From: Aldrovandia affinis
Lineage: Eukaryota > Chordata > Actinopteri > Notacanthiformes > Halosauridae
DNA length: 64,000 bases
Assembly: GCA_029706075.1 (NCBI GenBank)
Contig: JAINUG010000031.1
Location: 558,001 to 622,000 of the forward strand
Direction of reading: 5' to 3'
Notes under the pieces: model-generated
Told to the model about the DNA's origin: nothing
Seen by the model: the letters and a program-made list of their open reading frames with translations, nothing else
Databases searched by the model: none
Shown: positions 1-12,419 of the stretch, piece by piece
Layout: the number at the start of each line of letters is the position of its first letter
Numbering within the stretch: position 1 is the first letter of the stretch
Program-made: the position numbers and the translations under genes

Positions 1-986
1 AACAATATTTAATTAGACACAAAACGATGCTCTGTACTATCAATTTCACCTTTACAATACCAAAAGCATATCAAATTATAATTATACATGAATAAACTGC
101 TTATTCACAGACATAAGTTTATGGTCACATTCAACAATTAATTTGCGCATCCCAATAGCTAATGGTTTTTAAAAAATATGCGTAAACAATAGAAGAAGAA
201 AAAAAAGAAGAACACATTTCAAATGTGTTACTCAAAGCTAAGGACAAAGCACACTACAGTTAGAATGCATAGAAGCCTATGGCCAAAACTGTCATAACGT
301 GAATATCACAAACCATAGCCCAATATTGCAGTAATGTGGATGGGCTGGCAGATATTGCCTCTAGCTGCAAGTGGTACAGTATTCTATTTTTTATGCTCTA
401 CTTGCTAACAGTAACATTCTTGTTGGCAAGCAATGGCTTAGCATCCTCAAAAACCACAAAACAGAAAGGTTAATTGGTACAAATTAATTCCAGATTATCC
501 TGTCTTCATAATACCCTCTCGCAGAGCAAGAAAACTGTTATTAAGCGCAGACTTTATAATTAGTTGAAGAGGCATTTAATTAGACTTGCTTTGCTGAATT
601 TGGACAATAAAAACAACTTCATCCACTGCCTTTAAAAATATTTAATTATCTAGCATCTTGTCTGGATGCCATTTACTGATTCTCTTCTCTTACACCAAAC
701 AATTACATAAAAAATTAAACATAACCATCATAAAAACACACATTTGTATAACAAAATGAAATATACACAAATATTAATTATGAAGAACTACTTCCTATGT
801 ACTCAATGAGTAGCAATCATGTGTACAATCTTAATATGTATATATCTAGTATTTGTAATTACTGGTTTGAATTTATGTTCTATTTCATTACATATACAGA
901 GATGGTGTGTACATATATAATTGAACTTTTTTTATTTTAGTTTAAGGGATGTCCAACTCCACCAGATTCATTTTGATTGACCATAC
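1..986. other. Intron sequence, no feature seen
   Basis: AT-rich sequence downstream of the donor site of contactin exon 7. On the minus strand the gene continues leftward out of the window, so this is intron 7. I see no exon, RNA gene or recognisable repeat here. Confidence 0.6.
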
Positions 987-1171
987 CATAGAATATCACT
1001 CGACCCTTGGCAGCATTTTGTCCTCTGGAGTTCTCTGCGATGCATTCATATAAACCTGCATCTTCTGGTCGAAAATATGGGATTTCTAGGACACCGTTGG
1101 AGTTGTTGATTTTAATCTTGCCAGGAAAGGGTTTTCCATCTGCTCTTCTCCATGTGATGACAGGCACGGGG
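987..1171 (-). CDS. cntn3-like: Contactin exon 7 (main part of Ig3)
   Basis: This 185-nt exon encodes about residues 254-315 of the partial protein. It starts after an acceptor AG (positions 1172-1173) and ends at a GTATGG donor (GT at 985-986). The codon for Asn254 is split with exon 6 (AA/C). It carries the second half of Ig3: the tryptophan in [11 protein letters not shown], the motif EDAGLYEC with disulphide Cys297, and ENSRG. The pattern matches contactin Ig3. A possible N-glycosylation sequon is NNS at 276. The last base is phase 1, so a further exon encoding the Ig3-Ig4 join and the rest of the protein must lie to the left of the window. Contactins are GPI-anchored neuronal adhesion molecules and the first four Ig domains form a horseshoe that binds partners. 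Paralogue identity (CNTN3 versus 4) is not settled by this exon: I count about equal mismatches to each from memory. Confidence 0.93.
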
Positions 1172-1254
1172 CTAGATCAGGTCAAGCATAAATGTCATTT
1201 CAGCCACATGCTGTATGTTTCCACACATGGAGACAATACCTCTTTTTTGAGGGA

Positions 1255-1556
1255 TTTTTGCTTTATTCCCATTTTTTACTCCCAATTTGGTATCCAATTA
1301 TACCCTCTCTTTTTCATGTCAATTATCCCCTCCCTCATATGAGAACTCGCTGCCATATTCCCGAGACCGGTAGTGAGCGATGCACCGCCTTCTCCGAGCC
1401 GGCATCCGTCTAAGCCTAAGCCTGTCACCGTAACACATAGGACCACTCCTATATGCAGCGAGCGCATTCAGCTTTTATCCCTCCCCCATCCCTGGGACGG
1501 ACAGCCAATTTCCGCCCCCTAGTGGCACTCCCGGCCAGAGCCGAAACTGGCGCAAG
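1255..1556 (-). mobile_element. SINE of the ~370-bp tRNA-derived family, head missing
   Basis: Same body as the intact SINE at 23142-23515. Shared blocks include the end block CTCCCAATTTGGTA, the GAGAACTCGCTGCC-like block, GGACGGACAGCCAAT, and TGGCACTCCCGGCCA followed by AGCCGA. The match stops near 1556, before the tRNA-like head, so the copy is 5'-truncated or diverged. It sits in the 867-bp intron between exons 7 and 6. Confidence 0.75.
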
Positions 1557-1561
1557 AGACG

Positions 1562-1645
1562 ATGCATCTTTAAAACAAGGAAAGCCATTGATAAACAGGA
1601 GACACAATGCATCTTTAAAACAGGGAAAGCCATTGATAAACAGGA
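1562..1645. repeat. Tandem duplication, 45-bp period, two copies
   Basis: The block beginning ATGCATCTTTAAAACA and ending GATAAACAGGA occurs at 1562 and again at 1607, with one difference (A versus G) in the first 39 bases. It abuts the truncated SINE end. Confidence 0.9.
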
Positions 1646-2037
1646 AATGCTTGATCCATGCCGTGGCTGTTCAGCAGAACCTTTAACATTATGCAAAATC
1701 TGTAAGGCTTTTTGAAGTGTGTTTAATGAGGAAAAGAATTGTTTTGCATTGTTTTTGGCATTTAGAAATGGATTTCATAAAAAGGGGAAGATAATGGCCA
1801 TTTCAATTCTCACTAGCAAACCATGGCTGACAACTTGCATTTAAAAATTCTGTGTTTACAGTTACTAAATTCAGCTTGTACCATTATGGAGGGGTGGCTG
1901 GAGTCTAAAACACAAACACACAAAGCTGTACAAATGGGAATAAAGGATAATTTGTATATGCATGTATCTCCAAAGCTATCAGCTTGCAGTATCTCCCTTA
2001 TTTTTCTCCTTAGAAGGTAATGATAGAAGACACCTAC

Positions 2038-2140
2038 TTTCCTAAGGCAAAGCACTCCAGTTTCACAGACGATCCTTTGGTAACATGATTTGTTTCTGCA
2101 AACTGGACCTCTATCTTTGGCTCATACTCCCCCATCACAG
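2038..2140 (-). CDS. cntn3-like: Contactin exon 6 (linker and first half of Ig3)
   Basis: This 103-nt exon encodes about residues 220-254. The acceptor is CCGTACAG (AG at 2141-2142) and the donor GTAGGT begins at 2037 going down. It enters in phase 1 (G/CT makes Ala220) and leaves in phase 2 (AA/C makes Asn254). It encodes [14 protein letters not shown], the highly conserved Ig2-Ig3 linker of vertebrate contactins, then VKLECFALG, which holds Ig3 disulphide Cys249. In the contactins I remember the residue before VMGEYEP is Gly; here the junction gives Ala, a small change at the splice point. Confidence 0.93.
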
Positions 2141-2403
2141 CTGTACGGGATGAGGAATAAACAAATAGAGGGACAAAGAAACAAACATGAAACTGATCTT
2201 GCTGAAGTTTCAAATTCATTGTATATATAAAAATAATAATAATGCAGAACCACTTTAGCAAAATGTATGCTGACTAAAGAGAAGAATCATTTGGTGTAAG
2301 CAGGGGCTGTCTGATTTAATAGCCTGGGGTGGGAAACTGGCATGTTAATAGTCTTCATACATGTGCTGGCTTGGGTGTTTCGGAAAGTTGGGGGTGGGGG
2401 GGG

Positions 2404-2858
2404 GAGGTGTAATGGTACCAACATCAGCTCTGAATTTGGTGAGGTGAGTGTATGTATGTCTGTTTGTATATTTTGTGTGTGTGTGCACATGCTTTTGTGT
2501 GTATTTCTGTGCATGCATGTTTCTGTAGTGCATGCGTGACTGAAAGGGCGGGGGGTGTAATGGTACCAACATCAGCTCTGAATTTGGTGAGGTGAGTGTA
2601 TGTATGTCTGTTTGTATATTTTGTGTGTGTGTGCACATGCCTTTGTGTGTATTTCTGTGCATGCATGTTTCTGTAGTGCATGCGTGAGTGAAAGGGCAGG
2701 GGGTGTAATGGTACCAACCTCAGCTCTGAATTTAGGGTGAGGTGAGTGTATGTATGTCTGTTTGTATATTTTGTGTGTGTGTGTGTGTGTGTGCACATGC
2801 CTTTGTGTGTATTTCTGTGCATGCATGTTTCTGTAGTGCATGCGTGAGTGAAAGGGCA
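2404..2858. repeat. Minisatellite, about 148-bp unit, three copies
   Basis: The block starting GGTGTAATGGTACCAAC begins at 2406, 2554 and 2702. Each unit contains a TG-rich middle, GTGCACATGC, and ends in AGTGCATGCGTGA. The third unit is longer because its TG run is expanded. It lies in the 1.1-kb intron between exons 6 and 5 and is followed by more TG/CATG-rich sequence up to about 3030. It is antisense-open in several frames only because of the repeated composition. Confidence 0.92.
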
Positions 2859-3284
2859 TGCATGCAAATCTGTATGCAGTATGCATGTGGGTGTGCAAGC
2901 GTGTGTTTCTCTGTATACGTATGGGCGCATACGTGTGTATGCGTGTGTGCGCATTCGCACGTGTGTGCATGTGCGTACCCATGGCAGTGTGCGTGTGTAC
3001 ACACATGCATGTTTTCGTGTGCATGTCCAATGCGTCTCCTGTCCTTACTTACTTCAGACAGCTGTGTTTATTGACCTCACTCCCCTCCCAGAGCGCATTG
3101 GCTCTGCACAGCGCCAACAGGCTGTGAATAAAATAAAGCTCTTCTTCTGCGCGGTGGGAAACACAAACTGTGTCACACTGGACACGATTGATTTATCGCC
3201 TTAGTTTCCCCACTGCTCAACACCACAAGCAATCTCATTACGGCACGGAGGCACGGACGCGTCGGGCCAGCAGAGGAGGCTCAC

Positions 3285-3488
3285 CGTCTCTGCGCAGCAC
3301 CACGGGAGTGGGCGAACTGACCGTCGTGGCGTTGGTCATCACGCTCCTCACCACGCAGGTGTAGTTCCCTACGTCCGAGGGCTCCACCTTTGCGATGTAC
3401 AAGTTTCCCGTCTTCTGTGACACAAATCGGCGGGTGTCTTGCTGTAGGAAGTCTGGACGTCCATTAAAAATCCAGGAGTATTTTATCT
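3285..3488 (-). CDS. cntn3-like: Contactin exon 5 (second half of Ig2)
   Basis: This 204-nt exon encodes about residues 152-219. The acceptor is TTTATTTCAG (AG at 3489-3490) and the donor GTGAGC follows 3285. It enters and leaves in phase 1. It contains the Ig2 core: YSWIFNG with Trp157, [20 protein letters not shown], and DVGNYTC with disulphide Cys196. Two sequons are visible (NYT at 193, NAT at 204). The loop between FNG and RRF has the length I remember for CNTN3, 5 and 6 and is two residues longer than in CNTN4. The segment [10 protein letters not shown] also reads closest to CNTN3. By eye Ig2 is roughly 75% identical to CNTN3 and lower to CNTN4. Confidence 0.94.
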
Positions 3489-3928
3489 CTGAAATAAAAT
3501 ATGTGAAATACACAAGACCTGAATTAACATCGGGCAATGCTGCATTTTCTTGCCAGCAGGGTATGCAGCATCTGTAATATTCATGGTAATCAATATGAAG
3601 GTAGTACCCCTGAATGAGAGTAATTGATTGGGATATGGTCAACACCCTATTGCTGCAGGCAGTGGTGTTTTCTCCTAGTTCATTGTTAGTGAGATGTCCT
3701 GAACTGTTGGTCATGGGGTAAACTCTCGTTTTTCATCATATTCCACTTTCACAAATTTAAGTCTTGCTGTCACGCGGGTATATCTCCAAACTCTAAGCAG
3801 ATGCTCAATCAATGCTTTACAGCATTACAAGAAATGATATACGTAAAGGTATTGCATCATATAGTCAATTTGAGTTTGGGAGTAGCATAACACCAGCTCA
3901 GCATTAACGCTCATCAGATCCTGTATAC

Positions 3929-4156
3929 GAGGGCTATTCAATTGCTTCTCACTGGGGGGGGGGGCTTCATTAATTTAAAAGCATAGTTGCTTTCAATGCA
4001 TCAGAAATGCTTGTTCATTTCAGTTTCGTTTCATTCCTTGTATTCATAAATGTATTCGCTTTCATTTTAAATCCATGCCAAATGCTAGTTCGTCGGCCGG
4101 TCGAAAACACTGCGCGGGCAGCATTTGGCCCACGGGCTGCCAGTTGAATAGCCCTG
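3929..4156. mobile_element. hAT-type MITE with 8-bp target duplication
   Basis: The 228-bp element starts GAGGGCTATTCAATTG and ends CAGTTGAATAGCCCTG, giving inverted termini AGGGCTATTCAA. It is flanked on both sides by the identical 8 bp CTGTATAC (3921-3928 and 4157-4164). An 8-bp duplication and short termini of this kind are the signature of hAT transposons. It contains no coding capacity, so it was moved in trans. It lies in the intron between contactin exons 5 and 4. Confidence 0.92.
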
Positions 4157-4999
4157 CTGTATACTGTCTTGTCAGATGGTAGTCCGCCCATACCTCACAG
4201 CTTTTTAGTGTGAATACTTCCCCTTGATAAACATGAATAAATTAATAGCTCTTCCTTTGCAAAACAGTCCAGTAATCAAAGTAAGTAGACAACTACAAAT
4301 CTCTGTACTTACGGTCCATGCAAATCTGCATACCTTTGAAAGGTGTATACATTCCATCATGTGTTTTATTCAAATGGTGAGATTGATACTGCTCGTGCTT
4401 AATTGAGGCCTACTTCATGGCTGAAATGACAGTTTCACCGACATCTTCCAATCAACCGGACTGTGGAGTAATTTGAAGCTTCAAAAATTGTCATTCTAAT
4501 GTACGTTGTGTCATGTTTTTGTTCTGACAGCCTTTTCAGTGAAGCTCCAGTTAACAAGAGTGAAAGCGACAGAGAGCATCAGCGTTCAGGGACACCAGCG
4601 CCAAATTAAGAAAATTTCATTTAAGAGAGAGGAAAGGCAAGCTTGGCAGCGTGCAGAAATATATTATGTCCTAGAGCCACCTTTACATTGCATGGACAGT
4701 TGGGGTTCTATTGGTTTCCTTGAGGGAAACGGTGAATTAAAACCATTAAAGTGGAAGTCGGAGTAGAGTGACAGACCCCTCATGATTAGAGACTATCACT
4801 GTGTGTTCTGCTGAAGGGGTCTGGTCTCACTGCAACTGAAGACCTGCAGGCGTATAATCCACAATCCTCTGATAGAATCGTGCATTGAACATTGCAGATT
4901 TTACGGTCTTTACTTTACAATTGACTAAATGGTGTGGCTGTTCATTGCATTTGCTAAACCATAATCGAAATTGTCTACAGCAAATGTATCCTTACTGTG

Positions 5000-5032
5000 T
5001 ATATACTGTATATATACATGTATATATATATG

Positions 5033-5068
<36 letters not shown>

Positions 5069-5073
5069 TATAT
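5000..5073. repeat. TA/TATG simple repeat
   Basis: Runs of TATA interrupted by TATG and TACA units. Intronic. Confidence 0.9.
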
Positions 5074-7288
5074 GCACACCTACAGTGCCCCTTTAAAGCC
5101 TGCACCCAGTCTCAAACATTTTGCCCTTTTGTTGTTTTATAGAGAGATTAGAGATTAAAACATATCAATCAGACTTTTACCACCTTCATTTATACATTTT
5201 ACCTTACAACTTCCAAGTGAAAAAAAAAAGCTCTAAATTTCTGAACATTAATAAAAAAATTAAAAAAACTAGAACATATGTCTAAATAAAGGTGGAAAAA
5301 TGTTTAATTTCAGGCCGTAAGGCAACAAAAGGACATTTTTGTATTTATGTAGACTTTAAAGGAGCACTGAATGTATGAAATGGTACTAATTTATTCAGCA
5401 TGTATCATGTTCCTCAGTCTGTCAAAAAATTCTAAGTACTAAGCGTCTGAACTCTGAGCTCTTTAGCTTCAGAACCCACAGATTTATTAAAGGTTTATTC
5501 ATAGCCTTCAAGATAATGGCATATTTGCATTACACCTTGAAACAGCTGTATGATGTGAAGAAATCCCACAAAGACATAACCAAGAACCATTTAAGAGGCT
5601 TAGAGAATGAGACATAAAAAGATGAATGTGTGTGTAAAAAATGGAGAGTAAACTGTGAAATTGTGCAGTTTAGACCGCTTCTGGCCATTGATTCACTTCG
5701 AAATGTTGAGTCGGGAAATGTTGGTGTGCTGGTGTGAAATTGTGCTGGTGGCACAGGATGCAAGCTCCCGACAGGAGTACAAGGGACTTTGAGGGTTTGT
5801 TAATCAGCAGCGCACAGATGAGCAGTCTCACAGCTGTGTGACGGGATAAACACTCCCTCACAGCCACACCACAGACATTTCTTTAGTGGGCCTGATGCCT
5901 TTATTACCTACTGCTCTTCTCAAATATTAAATAGCCCCCTGCAAGCCTACCAGAAAGCAGTGAGGAAGTAGGGAACTAGTTTGTGCACAAACTCCCATGC
6001 TGACTCAAGTTAACACGTTATGAAATTCAAAAAGGCATTTGGTAAATGAGCTATGCCTCAGAGGACAGGTACCGCGTGAGAGGGTCTGAGTATAAGGGCA
6101 TGAGAGAGTACAGGTATGAGATTATGGGTGTGAGAGGGTAGGTATGGGGTAATAGTATGACATTATTAGTAAGGGCATGCGTTTTTCACCACCTCTCTCA
6201 AAAAGCTGCAGTTCCTGCAGAAGCAGTAGGCAATCTGAGTGCCGGCGCAAGGGCGGAAGTCTACAGATTGACATTGTCTCAGAGAGGGACAAGACTCTTA
6301 TGGACAAGTTTTTACAAAGTCATGAAAGAGGAAACAACAAATTATCTGATACAAATTAAATTCAACACCAAAATATAAAATATTGTGCTCCCTTAACTGA
6401 ATTTTAAAAATCAAGGCATCCCATCAATAACAATGTTGTTCTTTATATTTTTATTTTGCCTTCAGGCTGTCAAAATAAGATTTTCCCTTTGCTTTAAATT
6501 GTTTTTATAAGTTTGTGTGGTTTAAAAATGTCCACCCACTCATTTCAACATATCAGTTTCGTTGCTCCAGGATGGGCATAATTTGTCCTATGGAAGTGTC
6601 AACAGACATATTTTCAAAATTGAAAGCAGTAGCCTACTTATAAATAAATCAGTATGATTATGTGTGGGTATGTGCAGCGCTAACTGCTGATTAGTCTAAT
6701 ACACTGCAATACGCACCTCATTTGTGGTAATTGAAAGATTACTTGAGGTCGTAATGCGTTGATTGCTTAACAAGTAGCTTCAGAAAGTCCTCCATCAACC
6801 TCTTGGTGTTGGAGGACGGAACTGCAGGTTCCTGACAGGTGGTGAAAAATGCATGCGCTTAATTATTAGTATATCCCACTCGAGGCTCTATTTTCACAAT
6901 GCAACCGCTATGGTTGATTATAACCAGGGTACGACATGACTAATGGCTCTTTGGGGGTCCCCCAGATTTTCAATAATGTGCTTTTAAAACTTTTTAAACA
7001 TCGTTTTCCGAACTTAGTAAAGTAATTTCAGTATCGCAGCTTATGTATTGACATTTCTTATATTTATCCTGTCTTCCCACACTGGGGTGCCACTGTCGCC
7101 AATATTGTAAGGTTTATTTGCTCCTGCTGGCATTTCGGTGTTTTGCCGTTGTGGACTGTAAACAGCGAGTGCTATCCTGCGTCCGGTGTGATCCTGGGCT
7201 CCCCTACGGTGGACTGCAAACAGTTCTACTTCTGCCCGGTGTGATCCTGAGTTTCTCCTGCCGTGGACTGTGAACTGTGAGTAAGGTT

Positions 7289-7612
7289 AACCGCTCTTTT
7301 AAATTGGGTCTTAAGACTTATTTGTTCTCGTGTGCCTATTCCTCCTAGCTAGGATTTTTTGCCGATTTTGATTTTAATTTTAAAATCTTTTGTAAAGCGG
7401 TTGGAATAACTTACCTGTTCTCGTGTATATTCTTCCTAGTTTGGACTTGGCTGATTCAGATTTATTTATTTATTTCAATTTTATTTCAATTATTTTATTG
7501 TTTTATTGACTTATCAAATTATTTTATTTATTTTATTTTTCTCTTTGTAAAGTGCCCTGGGTTGTTTGCAAGAAGAGCGCTATATAAGAGCTTTTTGTAT
7601 TGTATTGTATTG
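7289..7612 (+). mobile_element. LINE 3' end (CR1/L2 group)
   Basis: The reading frame FKLGLKTYLFSCAYSS then stop (about 7298-7348) matches the C-terminus of the large LINE in this window (SRLKTYLFSLAY). It is followed by a 3' UTR containing AGAGCGCTATATAAGAGC and ends in a TTGTA repeat, the same kind of tail the large LINE has. Most of the body is missing, as is usual for 5'-truncated LINEs. An imprecise duplication of the TTGTTCTCGTG-like segment is visible near 7410. Confidence 0.75.
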
Positions 7613-8970
7613 TAATTCTTATTGTAAGACCGTTTCTATTGGTTGATTCTATTGGTTTTAATGTCCTGTTTGACTCGCATTTGTTAAAAGATGTTAAAAT
7701 AAAGATGGAACCCCCTAAGCTTAAAATGTAGCTTAAAAATGTATTTCTTATGGGGGGTCTCTTGAGGCTTATGGGTGGTCCCGGATCCCCCCAGACCCCC
7801 CTCAATTTCGAACACTGATTATAACACTATAGAGCACATGGAGGGTGTGTTTGTACTTCCGTTTAGCTATTTTCACAGTGAAGAAATCACAGCTCTAAAA
7901 GGGGGTTGGATAAACAATGGATAACAATGGAAAAAATAATAACTAGCTGAAAAGGTGCAGAGGTACTACCACTCCTCTTTACAAGACTACAAAGACAACC
8001 AAATTGTGATATTCTCGACTACTTTTACCACTGATATTTATTATGTCTTCAGTTGTGCACTACGCTAATTGATCATTTGTGCAATCCACCATCGCCTGTA
8101 CTGAAATTGTGACAGAAGACTTTGGAGCGTCAATTGTTAACTTAGAAAACCTGTAAATTGTAGCATCATTAAAACTGTCACTTTTAACTTTTAAAATAAG
8201 TATTTAAAACACTTCATACGCATGTTGTCACAGGATTTGTCCAGGATTTCAGGAATATCTGTTGGTATTTTGTAGTGAAATGCTGCAGTGCATTATTCCC
8301 ATCACACAGGTGTATCACAATGGATGAAAGCAACATAATTGACTCATGTCAGCCATCAGAGTGCTTAGACAGAGCACATGTGTATCATTCAATGTGCACA
8401 ACCACACACTTCCCATTTGACAAGTTATGTAGCAGCTTAACTCAGGTCAGAATATGTGTACCTCAAATGTGCTTAAATCGCACGTAGTGAAATGCACATA
8501 TCTTGTGCTCGGCACCTCTGAGACAGAATACCCCGTGTATCATTGCAATATCTTATGATTGCGATCTGTTTCAAACTAGATGTGTGTTCCATGCACTCCA
8601 TGCCCTGCTGGTGGCAGTAAGCACTTTGAATGGGCTAATGGCAAAGGGAGCACAGATGGCTTCCATTTGTGTGGCACTGTTTTAAGAGAACACCTGTGGG
8701 TCTGGTGTTATTGCCTGATCTGTTCAGACCCATAACATTGTCAAGGAAACGAGGCATCACTTTAAACCTACGGGAGTAACCAGCTGCAGGGCTGGGGACA
8801 GATGGGGTTTTAACCAATCATTTTGCCTATTTGTCCCACTTTAATGGTACCCGGGTATTCAAAATTGTGAAGAAAAGAGCAGAATAGGAAAAAAATGTAA
8901 AAACACGGTGCTGTATTAACAGTGGCAGCCAGTATGTGGGTGTGGACGGGAGACCACGCAGGTACTGTAC

Positions 8971-9066
8971 CTCCAGAGTGAGGTGGGGGCCCACACAGTA
9001 GGACCACGGCCTGGCCTTCTCGCACGGACACCACGCTCCTCGGCTTGCTACTAAAATTCTCCAGAT
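8971..9066 (-). CDS. cntn3-like: Contactin exon 4 (first half of Ig2)
   Basis: This 96-nt exon encodes about residues 120-152. The acceptor is CTCTCACAG (AG at 9067-9068) and the donor GTACAG follows 8971. The first codon is split (T/AT = Tyr120), restoring YLENF, the conserved start of Ig2 in CNTN3 and CNTN4. It then reads [22 protein letters not shown], here broken for length: VVSVREGQ, then VVLLC with disulphide Cys144, then GPPPHSG, an almost invariant contactin motif. The last codon is split G/AG into exon 5. Confidence 0.94.
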
Positions 9067-12000
9067 CTGTGAGAGCACAGCATAAAGGTGTCTTACTTTC
9101 ACTTCTCACGCTGCATGCGCATCCGTTTGAGTAATTCAGTAAGAGGGCATTCTGTGAAATTCCATTGCTTTCTTCACATACTATATTTATCATGTACTGT
9201 CCCAAGGAAATCCTCTCTCAACATCTAAAGATCATTTTCAATTTTCATTAACAGCCATCATTGTACTTTATTTGGAGAAGTAAATTGCACTTGAGATCAA
9301 AATATTTTGAAATTCTATCCACACTCCAAAAGTGGGAAGAAAATTATCAGTAAGAATGTAGTCTTAAGAGAAAATAACTTTTCTCTGAGGAGCTTTTTTA
9401 GTTTGATTACACATTTGATACCAAATATCAAATATTAAATATCAATACAAATTTTTTTTTTCAGCTCTTACTTTAGTCATTGTATCATCTGTATTGCTCA
9501 CTGTTGCCTTATTTAACTCTTCGTTTAGTGAATGCTGAATACTGAATTACCTTTAAAACCTCACACATTGGACAAGGGTAAATAAAAAGGTATCCTATGA
9601 CCACATTCTGGAGCCCAATCTGGAGACAAACAGCCCATGCAGACATGCCTAAAACTGCCTAAAAGGCAAATGGAAAGTATGGCGACATGCTTAGCCATAC
9701 TGATGCCTAAACAAAGTCACTTTTTTAGTCATATTGAAAATTTCAGTTTCGTTTCTTTTGAAAAAGCACTGTCACAAAACTGATGAACCGGGCCATATAA
9801 ACCAAAGGATCGTGCTGATGGGAGTTGGTGATTCAGAGCTCTTGAGTGCCCTGTATTATGTGGATAGATTAATCTGTTTTCACTGTTTAAATGCAATTAA
9901 ATGCTCAGCAGAGGCTCAGATCCCTTGAGGACTTTGTAGAGCAATCGATTCTGAAGGCATCCATCATTGGTTTGTCTATAGAATAGCTTTTATTACTTTT
10001 ATGATTTACTCAATACAAAAATGTGAAAAAAAAAAAAGTGAGCCTATCAGGTAGATGTAAAAAAAATAAAAATAAAAAAAATATATATATATATATATAT
10101 GCCACAGACCTTTGATAACCAAACTGTTTAAAATATTTTTTCTATCCATACTGTATAAGGCAGTGTTCAGAAGGGCAACTTTAATGAAAATATATAGCTT
10201 TTTTTTATTGTTTATTATTTTATTTGTTTGGCAAACTTTTATATCAGGGGACACTGACCAGAGCATTTGTAAATAAAACTACAGTGAAAAGAGCAAAATA
10301 TGTAAGTTCCAGCAAATTACACCCACAATGACTAAAACGGTTGAGGTACTACCTATTACACTAAAGGTACATAATACAGTCCAAACCAATTATTTGTTAG
10401 GTGTATAGAGCATTGCTGAATCAGTGGCACTCCAAGTTAAATATTAGGAGAGGTCCAATTTGGCAGAATTCAGACAAATTCTAAAGAGATGAGTCTTCAT
10501 GTGGTGATAGAAGGTACTGCTGCTCAGACAATGTCTGTTGTCTATCTTTGAGGGTGAGATCAGAGATGAAAATAGTCAAGCCTTTGCTGTGTTGCTGCTG
10601 AGGGGAGGAACAGACAGGCCTAACAAGTCAATCTTCATCTTAATTTAATTCTCATAATGTCAATGTGTGGCCAGAAAAGACAGAAGTTAGTCTGCGTTAT
10701 TTTGGTCCATAGTTACTTGATGTGGTTGTTATTTGACAATTGACTCCCATTATAATTGCCATTTGGATGCTCACGACTCACACAGAAACCGATATAAATG
10801 CAAAAGTGTCATGTGGATGGATCGACAAGACATATAGCAAGTAGTACATGATGAAATTATGGATTTTGGTCAGAGTGCCCATTTAACCTCATCTAGTTTA
10901 GTGTTTACTGTTGTGTAATACAGTAGCACACAATACTTTACCGTTGTGATCTTTGTACACTTGAAATTGCCTTTGATTATGGCAGAAAAGATATAAAGTC
11001 AAGACTCATGTTGTGTCTCTTCAAAGTCAAAAACGGTTTCAGAGCAATTAACCTGCCCATAGGCATGCACAAACACAAATAAACGCACATGCACACACAC
11101 ACACACACAAACACAAACAGTGAAGCATGTTATTTGGCAACATGCATTCCTTTTTAATTTAGGTATCACTGTTACTTGATAATATAATAACACAATCCTT
11201 ATTTGGGGATTTTATGGAAGATATTGTTCCCCTATTTTCAGCCTGCCAGAGTGAGTGGTTCCTGTGGATTTTCTTTAGGCACTCACTTTCCACAGAGGGC
11301 AGAAAGTGATGGATTATAGATGCTACATCCCTCATTAAAGAGAGGAGTATTTATGAACTCTCGGCACTGCTTTTTTCATTTGACATGTTGCAAGTGGTAA
11401 TTTGGTAGTTGCAAATTAACACACTTTTAAATTACCCAAAGTGGAAGGTTGAAAAGGCATTTTTGTTTCAATGTTTCAAGCACAAGGTTTTCTAGATGTT
11501 ATATACGTTAAAATGTATTTATTTATAAAACACCTGAAAACTATGAATACTCTCCAATGCATACATTTACCCTGTATTGAGTCATCCATTAAAAATAAAT
11601 GCTTATACACCAATCTAACATGGATCATCAGCTGTATACGATGGCCAATAGAGTAATTATTAATGTCTGGTTGTGATACAGTGAGATGCATATGAATTCT
11701 TCGCATTAGGCAACACTAAATTTTCACAGCACATTTTTCCAAGGCACTAAATGATACTGTGGGCCCATCTGGAGATTGAATCCATTGTATGATGTGATCA
11801 AATGAGATGCTTCACATTAAAACAGCCAGAGAGAGGTTAAGACACTGGATTAAGTAAACACTAATGGAGTCGTATGCTTAATGTATGCCAACACACCAGC
11901 TTCAATGGCAACTATATGATAGTTTCATAATGAGAGCAGAGCAACACTCTGTTGTGTTTACCATTAGCTTTGAGACATCAATTTAAAACAAGTGTTTAAT

Positions 12001-12419
12001 CATTACATTAACATATTTCAATAACTTCAGACCTACCAAACTTAACTGTATGTTGAGTATCAAAACCAAACAAAGAAAACATGATATTTTTAATATATTG
12101 CATACTCAAAATTAAAAAATACATTCCAGTTAGGCTAAATAGTATATTGAGTATACTTAATCCACATATATGGTGTAATGCCACTGTGTTCATTCATGGG
12201 TGTATGAGCTCATTTGTGTTTTACGAGAAACATGTCACTTTCAAAATAATATCAAAGTAAATCTATTTAAGAGAAAAATAATTCTTGTGGTAACTTGTAC
12301 TGAAAGCTCATCCCTAAGAGAAATACTCATTTGTACAGTACATGAATCCATTCAGAAGGGATTTGAGGAGATCCCTGAGTAATCTACATGATGACCGACT
12401 TCAGAGTGTGTTTACTCAC
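9067..12419. other. Intron between exons 4 and 3
   Basis: AT-rich sequence with an A/TA-rich stretch near 10030-10100 and a short CA run near 11092-11120. No exon, RNA gene or mobile element that I can recognise. Confidence 0.5.

Larger units (their letters stand above)
4165..8970. other. Intron between exons 5 and 4
   Basis: Mostly unremarkable AT-rich intron. It includes a TA/TATG-rich tract at about 5000-5073 and a LINE tail at 7289-7612 (listed separately). A possible short inverted pair (CAGTGC and CCTTTAAAG near 5083 and 5353) has no matching target duplication. No exon seen. Confidence 0.55.

Noticed and set aside
2404..2858. Regular repeats resembling a CRISPR array
   Set aside because: Units are 148 bp and tandem, with no short repeat/spacer pattern, in a vertebrate intron.
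2287..3074. Long His/Thr-rich and Cys/Val-rich open frames on both strands
   Set aside because: They arise from TG/CA-rich minisatellite sequence without stops; no domain, splice or start evidence.
5081..5374. Short inverted pair (CAGTGC, CCTTTAAAG) suggesting a small transposon
   Set aside because: Termini are imperfect and flanks share no duplication; could be an old Tc1-like fragment but not supported.
10006..10266. Ile/Tyr/Phe-rich minus-strand frame with membrane-like segments
   Set aside because: Product of A/T-rich low complexity; no homology.
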